Below are positions 38,983 to 47,934 of a stretch of DNA of 64,000 nucleotides, piece after piece. Source of the stretch: Paenibacillus durus (GTDB lineage Bacteria; Bacillota; Bacilli; Paenibacillales; Paenibacillaceae). The stretch is taken from assembly GCF_000756615.1 (NCBI RefSeq), contig NZ_CP009288.1, positions 3,658,001-3,722,000 on the forward strand, read 5' to 3'. The notes under the pieces are model-generated. The model was not told where the DNA came from. It saw only the letters and a program-made list of their open reading frames with translations, and ran no database searches. Made by a program: the position numbers and the translations under genes. Numbering within the stretch: position 1 is the stretch's first letter; every line of letters begins with the position of its first letter.

Positions 38983-41079
38983 TTAAGCCTTGGCTTCTGC
39001 GGTCAGCACTGCCTTGCGCGACAGATTCACGCGGCCCTGCTGGTCGATTTCAGTCACTTTTACAGTGATGGTATCGCCGATGGCAACCACGTCTTCCACC
39101 TTGCCTACACGCTCCGTGGACAGCTGGGAAATATGCACCAGACCGTCTTTACCCGGCAGTATTTCTACAAAAGCGCCGAATTTCTCGATCCGCTTGACGG
39201 TGCCGACATAAATTTCGCCGACTTCAACCTCACGCACAATGCCTTCGATGATGGAACGCGCTTTTTGGTTCATCTCTTCATTCGAGGATGCGATGAACAC
39301 GCGGCCGTCCTGCTCGATGTCGATTTTTACGCCGGTTTCTTCGATGATTTTGTTGATGATTTTGCCGCCTGCGCCGATAACATCGCGGATTTTGTCCGGA
39401 TTAATCTGCAGGATGATAATTTTAGGCGCGTATTGGGAAAGGCTCTCTCTTGGTTTGGAGATAGCTTCCATCATTTTGCTAAGAATAAACATCCGGCCTT
39501 CTTTGGCCTGTTCAAGAGCTTCTTGCAGAATTTTGCGGTCGATCCCGTCGATCTTGATGTCCATCTGAATCGCGGTTACGCCTTCCGCCGTACCTGCCAC
39601 TTTGAAGTCCATATCTCCGAGATGATCTTCCATACCTTGGATATCGGTCAAGATGGAGACATGCTCGCCGTCCTTGATCAGACCCATCGCTACGCCCGCA
39701 ACCGGTGCTTTGATCGGTACGCCCGCATCCATCATCGCCAGTGTGCTTGCGCAAATACTCGCCTGGGAAGTCGATCCGTTGGATTCCAGCACCTCGGATA
39801 CGAGGCGGATGGTGTACGGGAATTCGGTTTCGTTCGGAATAACCTTGGACAAGGCGCGTTCACCGAGTGCTCCATGACCGATTTCACGGCGTCCCGGCGC
39901 TCTCAGCGGACGGGCTTCCCCTACGCTGAACGGCGGGAAGTTATAATGATGCATGAAGCGTTTCGTTTCGGTTAAATCGATACCGTCGAGAATTTGCACA
40001 TCGCCGAGGGCACCGAGGGTACACACGCTGAGCGCTTGCGTCTGGCCGCGGGTGAACAGTCCCGAACCATGCGTGCGCGGCAGCAGCGACGTATCGCACT
40101 CGATCGGACGAATCTCGCTTAGCTTCCGGCCGTCCGGACGAACTTTGTCATGGGTGATTAAACGTCTGACTTCTTCCTTAACGATATCATGCAGCACTTC
40201 CTTCACATCGCCAATCAGCTCAGGCGTTTCGATATACTTCTCCGTGAAATATTCCACCGTCTCGTTGTTGACCGCGTCGATCGCATCTTGACGGGCATGC
40301 TTCTCGGCAATCTTAACCGCCTCAACCAGCCGCTCCTGGGCGTATGCGCGAACCTCAGCGTTCACTTCGGCGTTTACGGCGTGCAGTTTCACGGTCATTT
40401 TTTCCTTGCCGGCAATCTGCACCAGCTCTTCGATCTTCGCTACGATGCCGCGGATTTCTTCATGTCCGAACATGATCGCTTCGAGCATGATTTCTTCCGG
40501 CACTTCATTCGCTTCCGCTTCCACCATCATAATGGCGTCTTTTGTTCCGGCCACCACCAGATAAATGTCGCTTACTTCCTGCTGGGCGATTGTCGGGTTG
40601 ACGATAAATTGCCCGTCAATGCGTCCCACCACTACACCGCCGATTGGGCCGCTGAACGGCACATCGGAAATGCTCAGCGACGCCGACGTTCCGATCATTG
40701 CCGCGATTTCCGGCGAGCAGTCCTGATCGACGCTCATTACCAGATTCAGCACCTGTACGTCGTTACGGAAGCCTTCGGGGAACAGCGGACGAATCGGACG
40801 GTCCGTCAGGCGGCTGGACAGAATCGCTTTTTCGCTCGGTCTGCCTTCCCGCTTGATGAAGCCTCCCGGAATTTTGCCGACCGCGTACAAGCGCTCTTCA
40901 TAGTTTACTGTCAGCGGAAAAAAATCCAAGTCCTTCGGTTCGCTTGAAGCCGTTACCGTACACAGCACCGACGTATCACCGTAACGGACCATAACAGCGG
41001 CGTTTGCCTGCTTGGCAAGCCGTCCCGTTTCCAGCACCAGGGTTCTGCCCCCGAGCTGCATTTCAACACGTTTTTCCAT
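38983..41079 (-). CDS. pnp: Polyribonucleotide nucleotidyltransferase
   Basis: 698 residues. Phosphorolytic 3'-to-5' exoribonuclease, also able to add 3' tails. Two RNase PH domains (about 10-225 and 310-545; the second has RTHGSGLFTRGQTQ and APGRREIGHGALGERAL), a linking helical domain, a KH domain (IRDVIGAGGKIINKIIEETG near 560) and an S1 domain (GEIYVGTVKRIEKFGAFVEI near 620). It follows rpsO as in many bacteria. The 397-base spacer contains an rpsO terminator-like hairpin and a full copy of the hairpin repeat, so the leader is unusually structured; in E. coli a leader hairpin mediates autoregulation. Confidence 0.98.
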   Translation of the reverse strand: MEKRVEMQLGGRTLVLETGRLAKQANAAVMVRYGDTSVLCTVTASSEPKDLDFFPLTVNYEERLYAVGKIPGGFIKREGRPSEKAILSSRLTDRPIRPLFPEGFRNDVQVLNLVMSVDQDCSPEIAAMIGTSASLSISDVPFSGPIGGVVVGRIDGQFIVNPTIAQQEVSDIYLVVAGTKDAIMMVEAEANEVPEEIMLEAIMFGHEEIRGIVAKIEELVQIAGKEKMTVKLHAVNAEVNAEVRAYAQERLVEAVKIAEKHARQDAIDAVNNETVEYFTEKYIETPELIGDVKEVLHDIVKEEVRRLITHDKVRPDGRKLSEIRPIECDTSLLPRTHGSGLFTRGQTQALSVCTLGALGDVQILDGIDLTETKRFMHHYNFPPFSVGEARPLRAPGRREIGHGALGERALSKVIPNETEFPYTIRLVSEVLESNGSTSQASICASTLAMMDAGVPIKAPVAGVAMGLIKDGEHVSILTDIQGMEDHLGDMDFKVAGTAEGVTAIQMDIKIDGIDRKILQEALEQAKEGRMFILSKMMEAISKPRESLSQYAPKIIILQINPDKIRDVIGAGGKIINKIIEETGVKIDIEQDGRVFIASSNEEMNQKARSIIEGIVREVEVGEIYVGTVKRIEKFGAFVEILPGKDGLVHISQLSTERVGKVEDVVAIGDTITVKVTEIDQQGRVNLSRKAVLTAEAKA

Positions 41080-41224
41080 AAAGTCCCTCCTTGGATGACA
41101 GCAGACCCGCTCAACTTCGTGGGCAGGTTCATCTGAATTTTGTCAAAATTAAAACGCCGTATCCCTATAATAAGGCTTACGCACGTTCTCTATGCAATAC
41201 AAGCAAAAACGGCTTGGCCTTTTT

Positions 41225-41325
41225 TTGAAATATAAGAATGTATAAGCTGAGCGCTTATCATTTTGTCTTATATTTCTACGAGAAACGGTACCGTCCCTAA
41301 CAGGACGGCGAAGCCGCTTCTTCTT
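41225..41325 (-). repeat. Intergenic hairpin repeat, copy 3
   Basis: Full-length copy on the minus strand, about 90% like copy 2b by eye. First hairpin GAAGCGG / CCGTTTC (one G-T pair) with an inner CCGTCC / GGACGG stem; second hairpin AAATATAAGA (41275-41266) with TCTTATATTT (41237-41228) and GATAAGC with GCTTAT. It is flanked by a further inverted repeat (41205-41224 and 41327-41343) not found at the other copies. Confidence 0.92.
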
Positions 41326-41386
41326 GAAAAAGGAGCCGTTTTTGACATTCATATTATCCTGCCAGTTGCCAAATTTTTCCCAAATT

Positions 41387-41456
41387 TTCAAAAAGCAACC
41401 CAGCTGTCCCGCTGACGCTTCTCGGAAGCACATACGGTAAACAACCAGGCTGCTTT
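41387..41456 (-). terminator. Terminator-like structure after rpsO
   Basis: AAAGCAGCC and GGTTGCTTT (one G-T pair) close a long loop that holds its own GCTTC-CGA-GAAGC hairpin; TTTTTG ends it. It starts 20 bases past the rpsO stop and may give partial termination before pnp. Confidence 0.6.
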
Positions 41457-41476
41457 AAGGGTAAACATATGGGTTA

Positions 41477-41746
41477 TTAACGACGCAATCCCAGTTTCTC
41501 GATCAGTGCGCTGTAACGCTGCACGTCTTTGTTCTTCAAATACGCGAGCAGTTTACGGCGTTGACCTACCATCTTCAGCAATCCGCGGCGGGAATGATGA
41601 TCCTTCTTGTGCGTACGCAAGTGGTCGGTCAGATTAACGATATTCTCCGTGAGGATAGCAATTTGCACCTCTGGAGATCCCGTATCGGATTCATGAGTTT
41701 TGTGCTCGTCGATCAGTTGATGCTTGCGTTCTTGAGTCAATGCCAT
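41477..41746 (-). CDS. rpsO: Small ribosomal subunit protein uS15
   Basis: 89 residues from the ATG at 41746, preceded by GAAGGAGGTG. The sequence is classical S15: SDTGSPEVQIAILTENIVNLTDHL, KDHHSRRGLLKMVGQRRKLLAYLK and ALIEKLGLRR at the end. It binds 16S rRNA helices 20-22 early in 30S assembly. It has its own sigma-A promoter and a leader with a hairpin that could serve S15 autoregulation. Confidence 0.98.
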   Translation of the reverse strand: MALTQERKHQLIDEHKTHESDTGSPEVQIAILTENIVNLTDHLRTHKKDHHSRRGLLKMVGQRRKLLAYLKNKDVQRYSALIEKLGLRR

Positions 41747-41765
41747 CCTGTTCACCTCCTTCAAT

Positions 41766-41819
41766 ATAATCGCCATTGGCCTCGTCACCGTCGGTGACAC
41801 TCGAATGACCAAGCCAAGG
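41766..41819 (-). promoter_or_regulatory. rpsO leader structure (possible S15 autoregulatory site)
   Basis: A perfect hairpin GTCACC-GAC-GGTGAC (41798-41784) is enclosed by CCTTGGC pairing with GCCAATGG, forming a junction just upstream of the rpsO ribosome site. S15 leaders of other bacteria also use hairpin or junction structures that mimic the 16S site. Confidence 0.5.
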
Positions 41820-41851
41820 TTATGGATGCCAGAAATCTAGCAACGTTAATC

Positions 41852-41880
41852 AGTATAGCACTATACAAGGCAAAAGTAAA
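41852..41880 (-). promoter_or_regulatory. Sigma-A promoter of rpsO
   Basis: TTTACT (41880-41875) and TATACT (41857-41852) with a 17-base spacer, in the gap between ribF and rpsO, giving a leader of about 100 bases. Confidence 0.72.
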
Positions 41881-41924
41881 CGTCACTTATGGAAAGTCAC
41901 CGGCAGAAAAATTAGGGCGATAAA

Positions 41925-42869
41925 TCACGATTCAAGCAGTATTCTCTCAGCTGTCTTCGCATCCTCGCGAATTTGCGAAATAAGCGATTCGACCGAATCG
42001 AATCTGCGCTCCGGCCGGATGAAGGCGACGAGGTCTACCCTCATTTCCTGTCCATACAAATCTCCGGCAAAATCCAGCAAATGGACCTCAAAACTCGGCC
42101 TGGTAACTCCTTCGTGAAAGGTCGGCTTCACGCCGACATTCATGACTCCCGGCAGGGTCTTTCCATTATGAATGGCCCGAACGGCGTAGACGCCTTTCGC
42201 GGGAATGACATACCGGTCTTCAAGCTCCAGATTCGCGGTCGGAAATCCAATGGTGCGCCCGCGTTTTTCGCCATGCGAGACCGTTCCCCGCAGATGGTAG
42301 CAGCGGCCGAACCAGGAGTTAGCCAGCTCCATATCGCCGATCTGAAGGCCTTTGCGGATACCGGAACTGCTTACCTTTACGCCATCCAGTAAAAAAGGCG
42401 GCACGGTCTCCACCTTCATGGAGCCGCCGCCAAGCCGCCGCAGCATTGCAGCATCGCCTTCACCCATGTAACCAAAGCGGAAGTCGAAACCGACAATCGC
42501 CGTAGTGATTCGCAGAGGCAGCAGCATGACGGACACAAAGTCCTCTGGACTCACCTGGGAGAGCTGTTCATTGAATTCGATGACGTAGAGAATATCAACG
42601 CCCATTTCTGCGAGCAGCTCCTGCTTGTCCCGGGGCGGCGTCAAATATCCATCATAATCGCCTTTACCCATAACATCTTTTGGATGAGGGTAGAATGTTA
42701 TGACAGCCGCAGGCACTCCTTCTGTGCGAGCCAAGGCTACGGCGGAGGAGATTACACTGGCATGCCCGCGGTGCAGGCCATCGAATTGCCCCAGGGCGGC
42801 AATCTGAGGCTGTGCCCACTCCGCTGCCGCATGGGGCGGCAGCGGATAGGTTAACGTTACGGTTCTCAC
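41925..42869 (-). CDS. ribF: Bifunctional riboflavin kinase/FAD synthetase
   Basis: 314 residues from a GTG at 42869 with AGGTGA upstream; an earlier GTG (42887) overlaps that site. The N-terminal FMN adenylyltransferase domain has GQFDGLHRGHASVI near residue 30; the C-terminal riboflavin kinase domain has RGRTIGFPTANLELEDRYVIPAKGVYAVR near 190-220. It turns riboflavin into FMN and FAD. In B. subtilis it is called ribC and lies between truB and rpsO, the same place as here. No FMN riboswitch is present, as expected for this gene. Confidence 0.96.
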   Translation of the reverse strand: MRTVTLTYPLPPHAAAEWAQPQIAALGQFDGLHRGHASVISSAVALARTEGVPAAVITFYPHPKDVMGKGDYDGYLTPPRDKQELLAEMGVDILYVIEFNEQLSQVSPEDFVSVMLLPLRITTAIVGFDFRFGYMGEGDAAMLRRLGGGSMKVETVPPFLLDGVKVSSSGIRKGLQIGDMELANSWFGRCYHLRGTVSHGEKRGRTIGFPTANLELEDRYVIPAKGVYAVRAIHNGKTLPGVMNVGVKPTFHEGVTRPSFEVHLLDFAGDLYGQEMRVDLVAFIRPERRFDSVESLISQIREDAKTAERILLES

Positions 42870-42967
42870 GCTGTTTCTCACCTGCACTTCACTTAATTAA
42901 GCTTATACTCTTAGATTTAAAAATACTATACTGGAATTATTGCCGCCGGCAATACGGCGCCCGGCCG

Positions 42968-43882
42968 TCAACCTTGAGCAAATACTTTCACAGGAGCGAT
43001 CGAACCGGTCTCCTCGCGTTTGTAAATGCCAAGAAAACTGCCTTGAAGATCGTAAAGACGAATGGGGCCGTCCACTAGAACTTCAGGCGCCACAAACCGG
43101 GCGGCCAGCCGCTGGCCCTGTAGGGCGGCTGCTTTCTTCTCGTCCGCCACCTTATGGGCCGGCAGATGATGAATCGCCTCATCGGCAGGGATAAGAAACT
43201 CCTGAAGACTTCCATTCGCCATGCGCTCACCGATTTCCTCAAGTGTAAGGCAGCGATCAGCCCGGATTCCCGCCGACATCGTGCGCTCCAGCTTAACCAT
43301 CACACCAGGCAGCGACAGCGCCTGGCCGATATCGACGCAGAGCGTGCGGATATACGTGCCTTTGGAACACAAGACGCGGAAGGTGATGTCCGGGAATCTC
43401 CCGTTCCAGACCATCTCCAACATCTCGATCTCGTAAATTTCAACCTCACGGCTTTTGCGCTCCACAGTCTTGCCCTCACGGGCCAGCTCATAAAGACGTT
43501 TGCCGCCCACCTTAACGGCAGAATACATGGGAGGCGTCTGAGAAATAATTCCCCGGAACGAATCCAGCGTACGTCTTACCTCATCTTCAGTTACCCTTAT
43601 GTCATCCGCCGTTTCCGTCACGGTGCCGGTCAGGTCTTCCGTGTCGCTGGACATGCCAAGCCGCAGTGTGGCGATATATTCCTTAGGAAGCTCTTGAATG
43701 TACTCCACGACGCGCGTGGCCCGTCCGAGGCAAAGCGGCAGAACGCCGGTAACCTGAGGGTCCAGCGTGCCGGCGTGCCCAATTCTTTTCATCCCGAGTA
43801 TACGCCGCGTCTTGGCTACAACGTCATGCGAGGTAAAGCCGGCCGGCTTGTACACAGCCAGAACGCCTTCAAGCTCACTCAT
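42968..43882 (-). CDS. truB: tRNA pseudouridine-55 synthase
   Basis: 304 residues. Catalytic motif GHAGTLDPQVTGVLPL near residues 36-51 with the nucleophilic Asp, then KEYIATLRLGMSSDTEDLTG and later GTYIRTLCVDIG. It makes pseudouridine 55 in the T loop of tRNAs. The ATG overlaps the nrnA stop by 4 bases (ATGA). It belongs to the rimP-nusA-infB-rbfA operon series. Confidence 0.96.
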   Translation of the reverse strand: MSELEGVLAVYKPAGFTSHDVVAKTRRILGMKRIGHAGTLDPQVTGVLPLCLGRATRVVEYIQELPKEYIATLRLGMSSDTEDLTGTVTETADDIRVTEDEVRRTLDSFRGIISQTPPMYSAVKVGGKRLYELAREGKTVERKSREVEIYEIEMLEMVWNGRFPDITFRVLCSKGTYIRTLCVDIGQALSLPGVMVKLERTMSAGIRADRCLTLEEIGERMANGSLQEFLIPADEAIHHLPAHKVADEKKAAALQGQRLAARFVAPEVLVDGPIRLYDLQGSFLGIYKREETGSIAPVKVFAQG

Positions 43883-44856
43883 AACAGCCGGTTGACCTCC
43901 TTAAGCACAAGTGAAATCGCTTGTTCCAGCGGCATGTCAACCCGGGCGCCGGCTGCACGGGTATGCCCTCCGCCGCCAAAAACTTGTGCCAGAGCAGCTA
44001 CATCCACTTTGCCGGCGGAACGCAAGCTGACCTTAACCGATTGGTCGTTAATGACCTTGAACAGCATGCCGACCTCAACGCCCTGGATATTGCGGGGATA
44101 ATTGACGATCCCCTCCAAATCCTCGTTGGCCGCTCCGCAGTCAATCATATCCTGAGGCGTAACATATACCCAAGCAATGTCGCCCTTAGGTGATAATTGC
44201 AGTCTGTTCAGCGCCTTGCTAAGAACTTTCACTTGAGGGAGAGTCATTTCCTCCAGCAGCGTTTCCGCAAGTTCCGGTCCATTTACTCCAAAAGATAGCA
44301 GCTCAGAGGAAGCTTCCATTACTTTGGGAGAAGTATTGGAATAACGGAAACCGCCCGTATCGGTTAAAAGGCCGGTATAAATAGCTGTCGCAATATCGGC
44401 ATCCCATGTTATGTTAAATTCTTTCAGCAGATCAAATAATATCTCGGCCGTAGCCGCAGCGTCCGGCCTGATGAGTTGAATCGTGCCGTAGCCGTTATTA
44501 GTCGGATGATGATCGATGTTCACAATCGAAGCATTGGGTTCAAAATAGCGCTGTGTCTGCCCGACACGCTGAAAGTCGGCGCAGTCGACGCAAATGACAT
44601 TGCTGAACGTGCGTTCCGGAGGATTTACCGACATATCGGCAATTTGCTCTGCCTTCCACAGGTATTTCATTCGGGTCGGGATCGGCCCTTCGTTCAGCAT
44701 AGTGTATTTCTTGCCCAGACATGAGAGAAGCCAGCCCACCGCTAGGGTAGAGCTGACTGCATCTCCGTCCGGCTGAATATGCGACACTACAAGATAATCG
44801 TCATGGTCCAGCAGAAACTGATGTGTCTGCCGGAGACTTTGTTCATAGCTCTGCAT
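43879..44856 (-). CDS. nrnA: Bifunctional oligoribonuclease/PAP phosphatase NrnA (DHH family)
   Basis: 325 residues from the ATG at 44856 with AAAGGAG upstream; earlier in-frame codons belong to the rbfA overlap region and lack a ribosome site. The DHH motifs are HIQPDGDAVSST (near residue 27), VICVDCADFQR and NIDHHPTNNGYG (near 105-115), and the DHHA1 domain ends with FGGGGHTRAAGA. NrnA degrades very short RNAs and 3'-phosphoadenosine 5'-phosphate. In Bacillus subtilis nrnA is elsewhere; in many other Firmicutes it follows rbfA as here. Confidence 0.94.
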   Translation of the reverse strand: MQSYEQSLRQTHQFLLDHDDYLVVSHIQPDGDAVSSTLAVGWLLSCLGKKYTMLNEGPIPTRMKYLWKAEQIADMSVNPPERTFSNVICVDCADFQRVGQTQRYFEPNASIVNIDHHPTNNGYGTIQLIRPDAAATAEILFDLLKEFNITWDADIATAIYTGLLTDTGGFRYSNTSPKVMEASSELLSFGVNGPELAETLLEEMTLPQVKVLSKALNRLQLSPKGDIAWVYVTPQDMIDCGAANEDLEGIVNYPRNIQGVEVGMLFKVINDQSVKVSLRSAGKVDVAALAQVFGGGGHTRAAGARVDMPLEQAISLVLKEVNRLL

Positions 44857-44872
44857 TCGCCGTCTCCTTTGG

Positions 44873-45232
44873 TTATTCCTGGCTCTCGTCCTGCTTGCCG
44901 ATTTCGCCAAGCAGCTTCTCGATCCGGCTGCCGTAGGCGACGGATTCGTCGAACTTGAAGATCAGTTCCGGCGTATGCCGAAGGCGGATCGCCTTGCCAA
45001 GCTCGGAACGCAGAAAGCCGTTCGCTTTCTCAATCGCCTTGAGCGAGGCGTTCTTCTGCTCATCGTCTCCGAATACGCTAAGGTACACCTTGGCCTGAGA
45101 AAGATCATTGGTAACATCGACGCCAGTAACGGTAACAAATCCGACCCGGGGGTCTTTAAGCTCGCCTTGAATCAGACGGCTGAGTTCTTTCTTGATTTGT
45201 TCGCCGACGCGTCCGGCTCTGATTTTGGACAT
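44873..45232 (-). CDS. rbfA: Ribosome-binding factor A
   Basis: 119 residues, full length. KH-like 30S maturation factor with the typical RAGRVGEQIKKELSRLIQGELKDPRVGFVTVTGVDVTNDLSQAKVYLS pattern (seen as RVGEQIKKELSRLI near 8 and DPRVGFVTVTGV near 28) and LRHTPELIFKFDESVAYGSRI near 80-105. It acts in 16S rRNA 5'-end processing and cold adaptation. It sits 20 bases after infB, with nrnA following by 16 bases. The ylxP gene found between infB and rbfA in Bacillus is absent. Confidence 0.96.
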   Translation of the reverse strand: MSKIRAGRVGEQIKKELSRLIQGELKDPRVGFVTVTGVDVTNDLSQAKVYLSVFGDDEQKNASLKAIEKANGFLRSELGKAIRLRHTPELIFKFDESVAYGSRIEKLLGEIGKQDESQE

Positions 45233-45252
45233 GATTCATTCACCTCTTTAAG

Positions 45253-47934
45253 TTAGCGCTCCACGGTTTCCATGATAAACGCTTCGATGATGTCGCCTTC
45301 TTGGAGATCGGTATAGCGTTCCAAAGTAATGCCGCATTCATAACCCTGCGCTACTTCTTTGGCATCATCCTTAAAGCGTTTCAGAGAGTCGATCTTGCCT
45401 TCAAATACGACGATGCCGCTACGGATCAGGCGTGTCTCCGCATTGCGCGTGATTTTGCCGTCGGTAACCATACAGCCGGCAACAGCGCCCACTTTGCTGA
45501 TTTTGAAGACGCTGCGCACTTCGGCATGACCGATAACGCTCTCCTTGAATATCGGATCAAGCATACCCTTCATCGCCTGCTCGATTTCCTCAATTACATT
45601 GTAGATAATATTGTGCAGACGCACATCGACCTTCTCCTGCTCAGCGGCAGCCTTCGTCTGGGCATCCGGACGAACGTTAAAGCCGATGACAATAGCGTTG
45701 GAAGCAGCAGCCAGCGTAATATCGGATTCCGTAATTGCACCCGCTCCGCTGTGGATAATCTTAACGCGCACGCCTTCCACTTCGATCTTGGCCAGGGAAC
45801 CTTTAAGAGCTTCGACCGAACCTTGAACATCCGCTTTGATAATGACGTTGAGGTCTTTGATCTCGCCGTCTTTAATATGCTTGAACAGATCGTCCAGTGT
45901 AACGCGGCTGTTCGTATTGAGCTCCGATTGACGCTGAGTAGTCGCCCGTATATCGGCAATGTGGCGCGCTTTCCGTTCGTCTTCGAACACCATGAACGGA
46001 TCGCCCGCCTGCGGAACTTCCGTCAGACCGGTAATTTCAATCGGCGTGGAAGGTCCAGCTTCCTTCAGACGGCGTCCCTTGTCGCTCACCATTACCCGTA
46101 CACGTCCGAAGCAGTTGCCCGCTACGAAGGCGTCGCCCACTTTCAGCGTTCCGTTCTGAACGAGAATGCGAGCTACCGGACCGCGGCTCTTATCCAATTC
46201 GGCTTCGATTACGGTACCGCGAGCCCGTTTATCCGGGTTCGCCTTATATTCATTGACTTCGGCAACGAGCAGAATCATCTCAAGCAGATCCTCAAGACCG
46301 ATGCGCTGTTTAGCCGACACATTAACGAAAATGGTATCGCCGCCCCACTCTTCGGGAACAAGCTCGTAATTAGTAAGCTCCTGCTTCACTCTGTCCGGAT
46401 CCGCGCCCGGCTTGTCAATTTTGTTGACAGCCACGATGATCGGCAGTCCCGCAGCTTTAGCGTGGTTGATTGCTTCAACGGTCTGCGGCATAACGCCGTC
46501 GTCAGCCGCTACGACGATAATCGTAATATCGGTAACCTGTGCTCCGCGGGCGCGCATCGCAGTGAACGCTTCGTGGCCCGGGGTATCAAGGAACGTAATT
46601 TTCTTATGGTTGATTTCGACCTGATAAGCGCCGATATGCTGCGTAATTCCGCCGGCTTCGCCGCCGGTTACATTCGTGGAACGAATGGCGTCGAGCAGAG
46701 TAGTTTTGCCGTGGTCGACGTGACCCATGATAGTCACGACCGGAGGACGTGCCTGCAGATCTTCGGGAGCGTCGTTCTCTTCCACGGTTTCGAAACGGTC
46801 TTCCTCTACCGGTATCTTCACTTCGACTTCAACGCCGAATTCACCGGCAAGCAGTTGAATTGTCTCGATATCCAGTTCCTGGTTGATCGTTGCCATAACG
46901 CCCATCAGAATCAGCTTCTTGATGACTTCTGAAGCGTCCTTATGCAGCAGCTTTGCCGTTTCGCCGACTGTCATATTGCCGCGTACGATAATTTTCTTCG
47001 GCGTATTGTCGATTTTCTCCCGGCGCTCCATCGGCTGCTGGTTTCTGCCGCCGCGCTGATTTTTGCCGCCGCGTCCGTTATTCCGGTAATTACCGCCTCT
47101 ACCGTCATCGAACCGCTTCTGGTTGCTTCCTGGCCGGTTTTTGGAATTGCGGTCTCCGCCGCGGGAGAAATCGCCGCCTTGGCCTTGCGGACGGCTATCG
47201 CCTTGACGAGAAGCGCCGCCTTGGCCCTGCGGACGGTTGCCGCCGCCAAATCCGCCCTGACGCTGGCCTCCACCGCCTTGGCCTTGCGGACGGGAATCAC
47301 CTTGACGGGGTGCGCCGCCTTGCCCTTGCGGACGGGGTGCGCCGCCTTGGCCCTGCGGACGGGGTGCGCCGCCTTGGCCTTGCGGACGGGATGCGCCGCC
47401 TTGGCCCTGCGGACGGGATGCGCCGCCTTGGCCCTGCGGACGGGAAGCGCCGCCTTGGCCCTGCGGACGGGATTCGCCTTGACGGGGAGCGCCGCCTTGG
47501 CCCTGCGGGCGTCCTCCTTGGCGAGATGCTCCGCCTTGCCCTTGCGGGCGCGGTCCGGAGCCGGTCTGGTTTCTGCGGGAATCCTGCCCGCTTTGGGGTC
47601 TTGACGACATTGTCGATGAGTTATTGTGTGGTTTGTTCATACCTACCTGCTTTTCTATTTGATTTTTGTCAACACTTTTTGCTTCGACTGTAGCCGTTGC
47701 TGAAGAAGCGGAGCGGCTGGCTCCTCCGCTCTCCCGTTTGGCTGCAGCATTCGACTTAATATCCTTAAAGAACTGTTCCACCTTTGACACGGCGTCATTT
47801 TCCATAACGCTCATGTGGTTGTTCACCGGAACGTTCAGACGTTTCAAAATGGTGATAATCTCTTTGCTGCTCATGTTAAGCGATTTGGCGTACTCGTAAA
47901 CCCGCAGTTTGTCTTTGCTGTCTTGTTTAGTCAA
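45253..47934 (-). CDS. infB: Translation initiation factor IF-2
   Basis: 893 residues from a TTG at 47934 with GGAGG 8 bases upstream; this overlaps the ylxQ stop by 8 bases. The first 60 residues are an IF2 N-terminal domain (YEYAKSLNMSSKEIITILKRL). A low-complexity linker follows, with eleven RPQGQGG units at about residues 129-255, then an RGG-like stretch. The GTPase core has GHVDHGKTT, DTPGHEAF and NKIDKPGAD. The C-terminal domains bind initiator tRNA. Non-ATG starts are common for infB. Confidence 0.97.
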   Translation of the reverse strand: MTKQDSKDKLRVYEYAKSLNMSSKEIITILKRLNVPVNNHMSVMENDAVSKVEQFFKDIKSNAAAKRESGGASRSASSATATVEAKSVDKNQIEKQVGMNKPHNNSSTMSSRPQSGQDSRRNQTGSGPRPQGQGGASRQGGRPQGQGGAPRQGESRPQGQGGASRPQGQGGASRPQGQGGASRPQGQGGAPRPQGQGGAPRPQGQGGAPRQGDSRPQGQGGGGQRQGGFGGGNRPQGQGGASRQGDSRPQGQGGDFSRGGDRNSKNRPGSNQKRFDDGRGGNYRNNGRGGKNQRGGRNQQPMERREKIDNTPKKIIVRGNMTVGETAKLLHKDASEVIKKLILMGVMATINQELDIETIQLLAGEFGVEVEVKIPVEEDRFETVEENDAPEDLQARPPVVTIMGHVDHGKTTLLDAIRSTNVTGGEAGGITQHIGAYQVEINHKKITFLDTPGHEAFTAMRARGAQVTDITIIVVAADDGVMPQTVEAINHAKAAGLPIIVAVNKIDKPGADPDRVKQELTNYELVPEEWGGDTIFVNVSAKQRIGLEDLLEMILLVAEVNEYKANPDKRARGTVIEAELDKSRGPVARILVQNGTLKVGDAFVAGNCFGRVRVMVSDKGRRLKEAGPSTPIEITGLTEVPQAGDPFMVFEDERKARHIADIRATTQRQSELNTNSRVTLDDLFKHIKDGEIKDLNVIIKADVQGSVEALKGSLAKIEVEGVRVKIIHSGAGAITESDITLAAASNAIVIGFNVRPDAQTKAAAEQEKVDVRLHNIIYNVIEEIEQAMKGMLDPIFKESVIGHAEVRSVFKISKVGAVAGCMVTDGKITRNAETRLIRSGIVVFEGKIDSLKRFKDDAKEVAQGYECGITLERYTDLQEGDIIEAFIMETVER
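47170..47550 (-). repeat. Tandem coding repeat in infB (RPQGQGG units)
   Basis: Eleven copies of the seven-residue unit RPQGQGG; six consecutive copies (about 47310-47480) are spaced every 27 bases with the tail A(S/P), and the others have longer tails such as APRQGES and ASRQGDS. The near-identity at DNA level suggests recent slippage or unequal recombination. Confidence 0.9.

Larger units (their letters stand above)
41080..41476. other. rpsO-pnp spacer
   Basis: 397 bases. From rpsO towards pnp it holds a terminator-like structure (41387-41456), flanking arms AAAAACGGCT/AGCCGTTTTT (41205-41214 and 41334-41343), repeat copy 3 between the arms, a possible weak promoter near 41165-41190 with TATTAT, and a small hairpin CTGCCCAC/GCGGGTCTG near 41105-41130 before the pnp ribosome site. 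Confidence 0.6.

Noticed and set aside
45301..46932. A 543-codon plus-strand frame opposite infB
   Set aside because: Shadow of infB; the opposite strand encodes an unmistakable IF-2 GTPase core.
47170..47550. Regularly spaced repeats in infB resembling a CRISPR array
   Set aside because: The repeats are in frame and encode RPQGQGG; there are no unique spacers.
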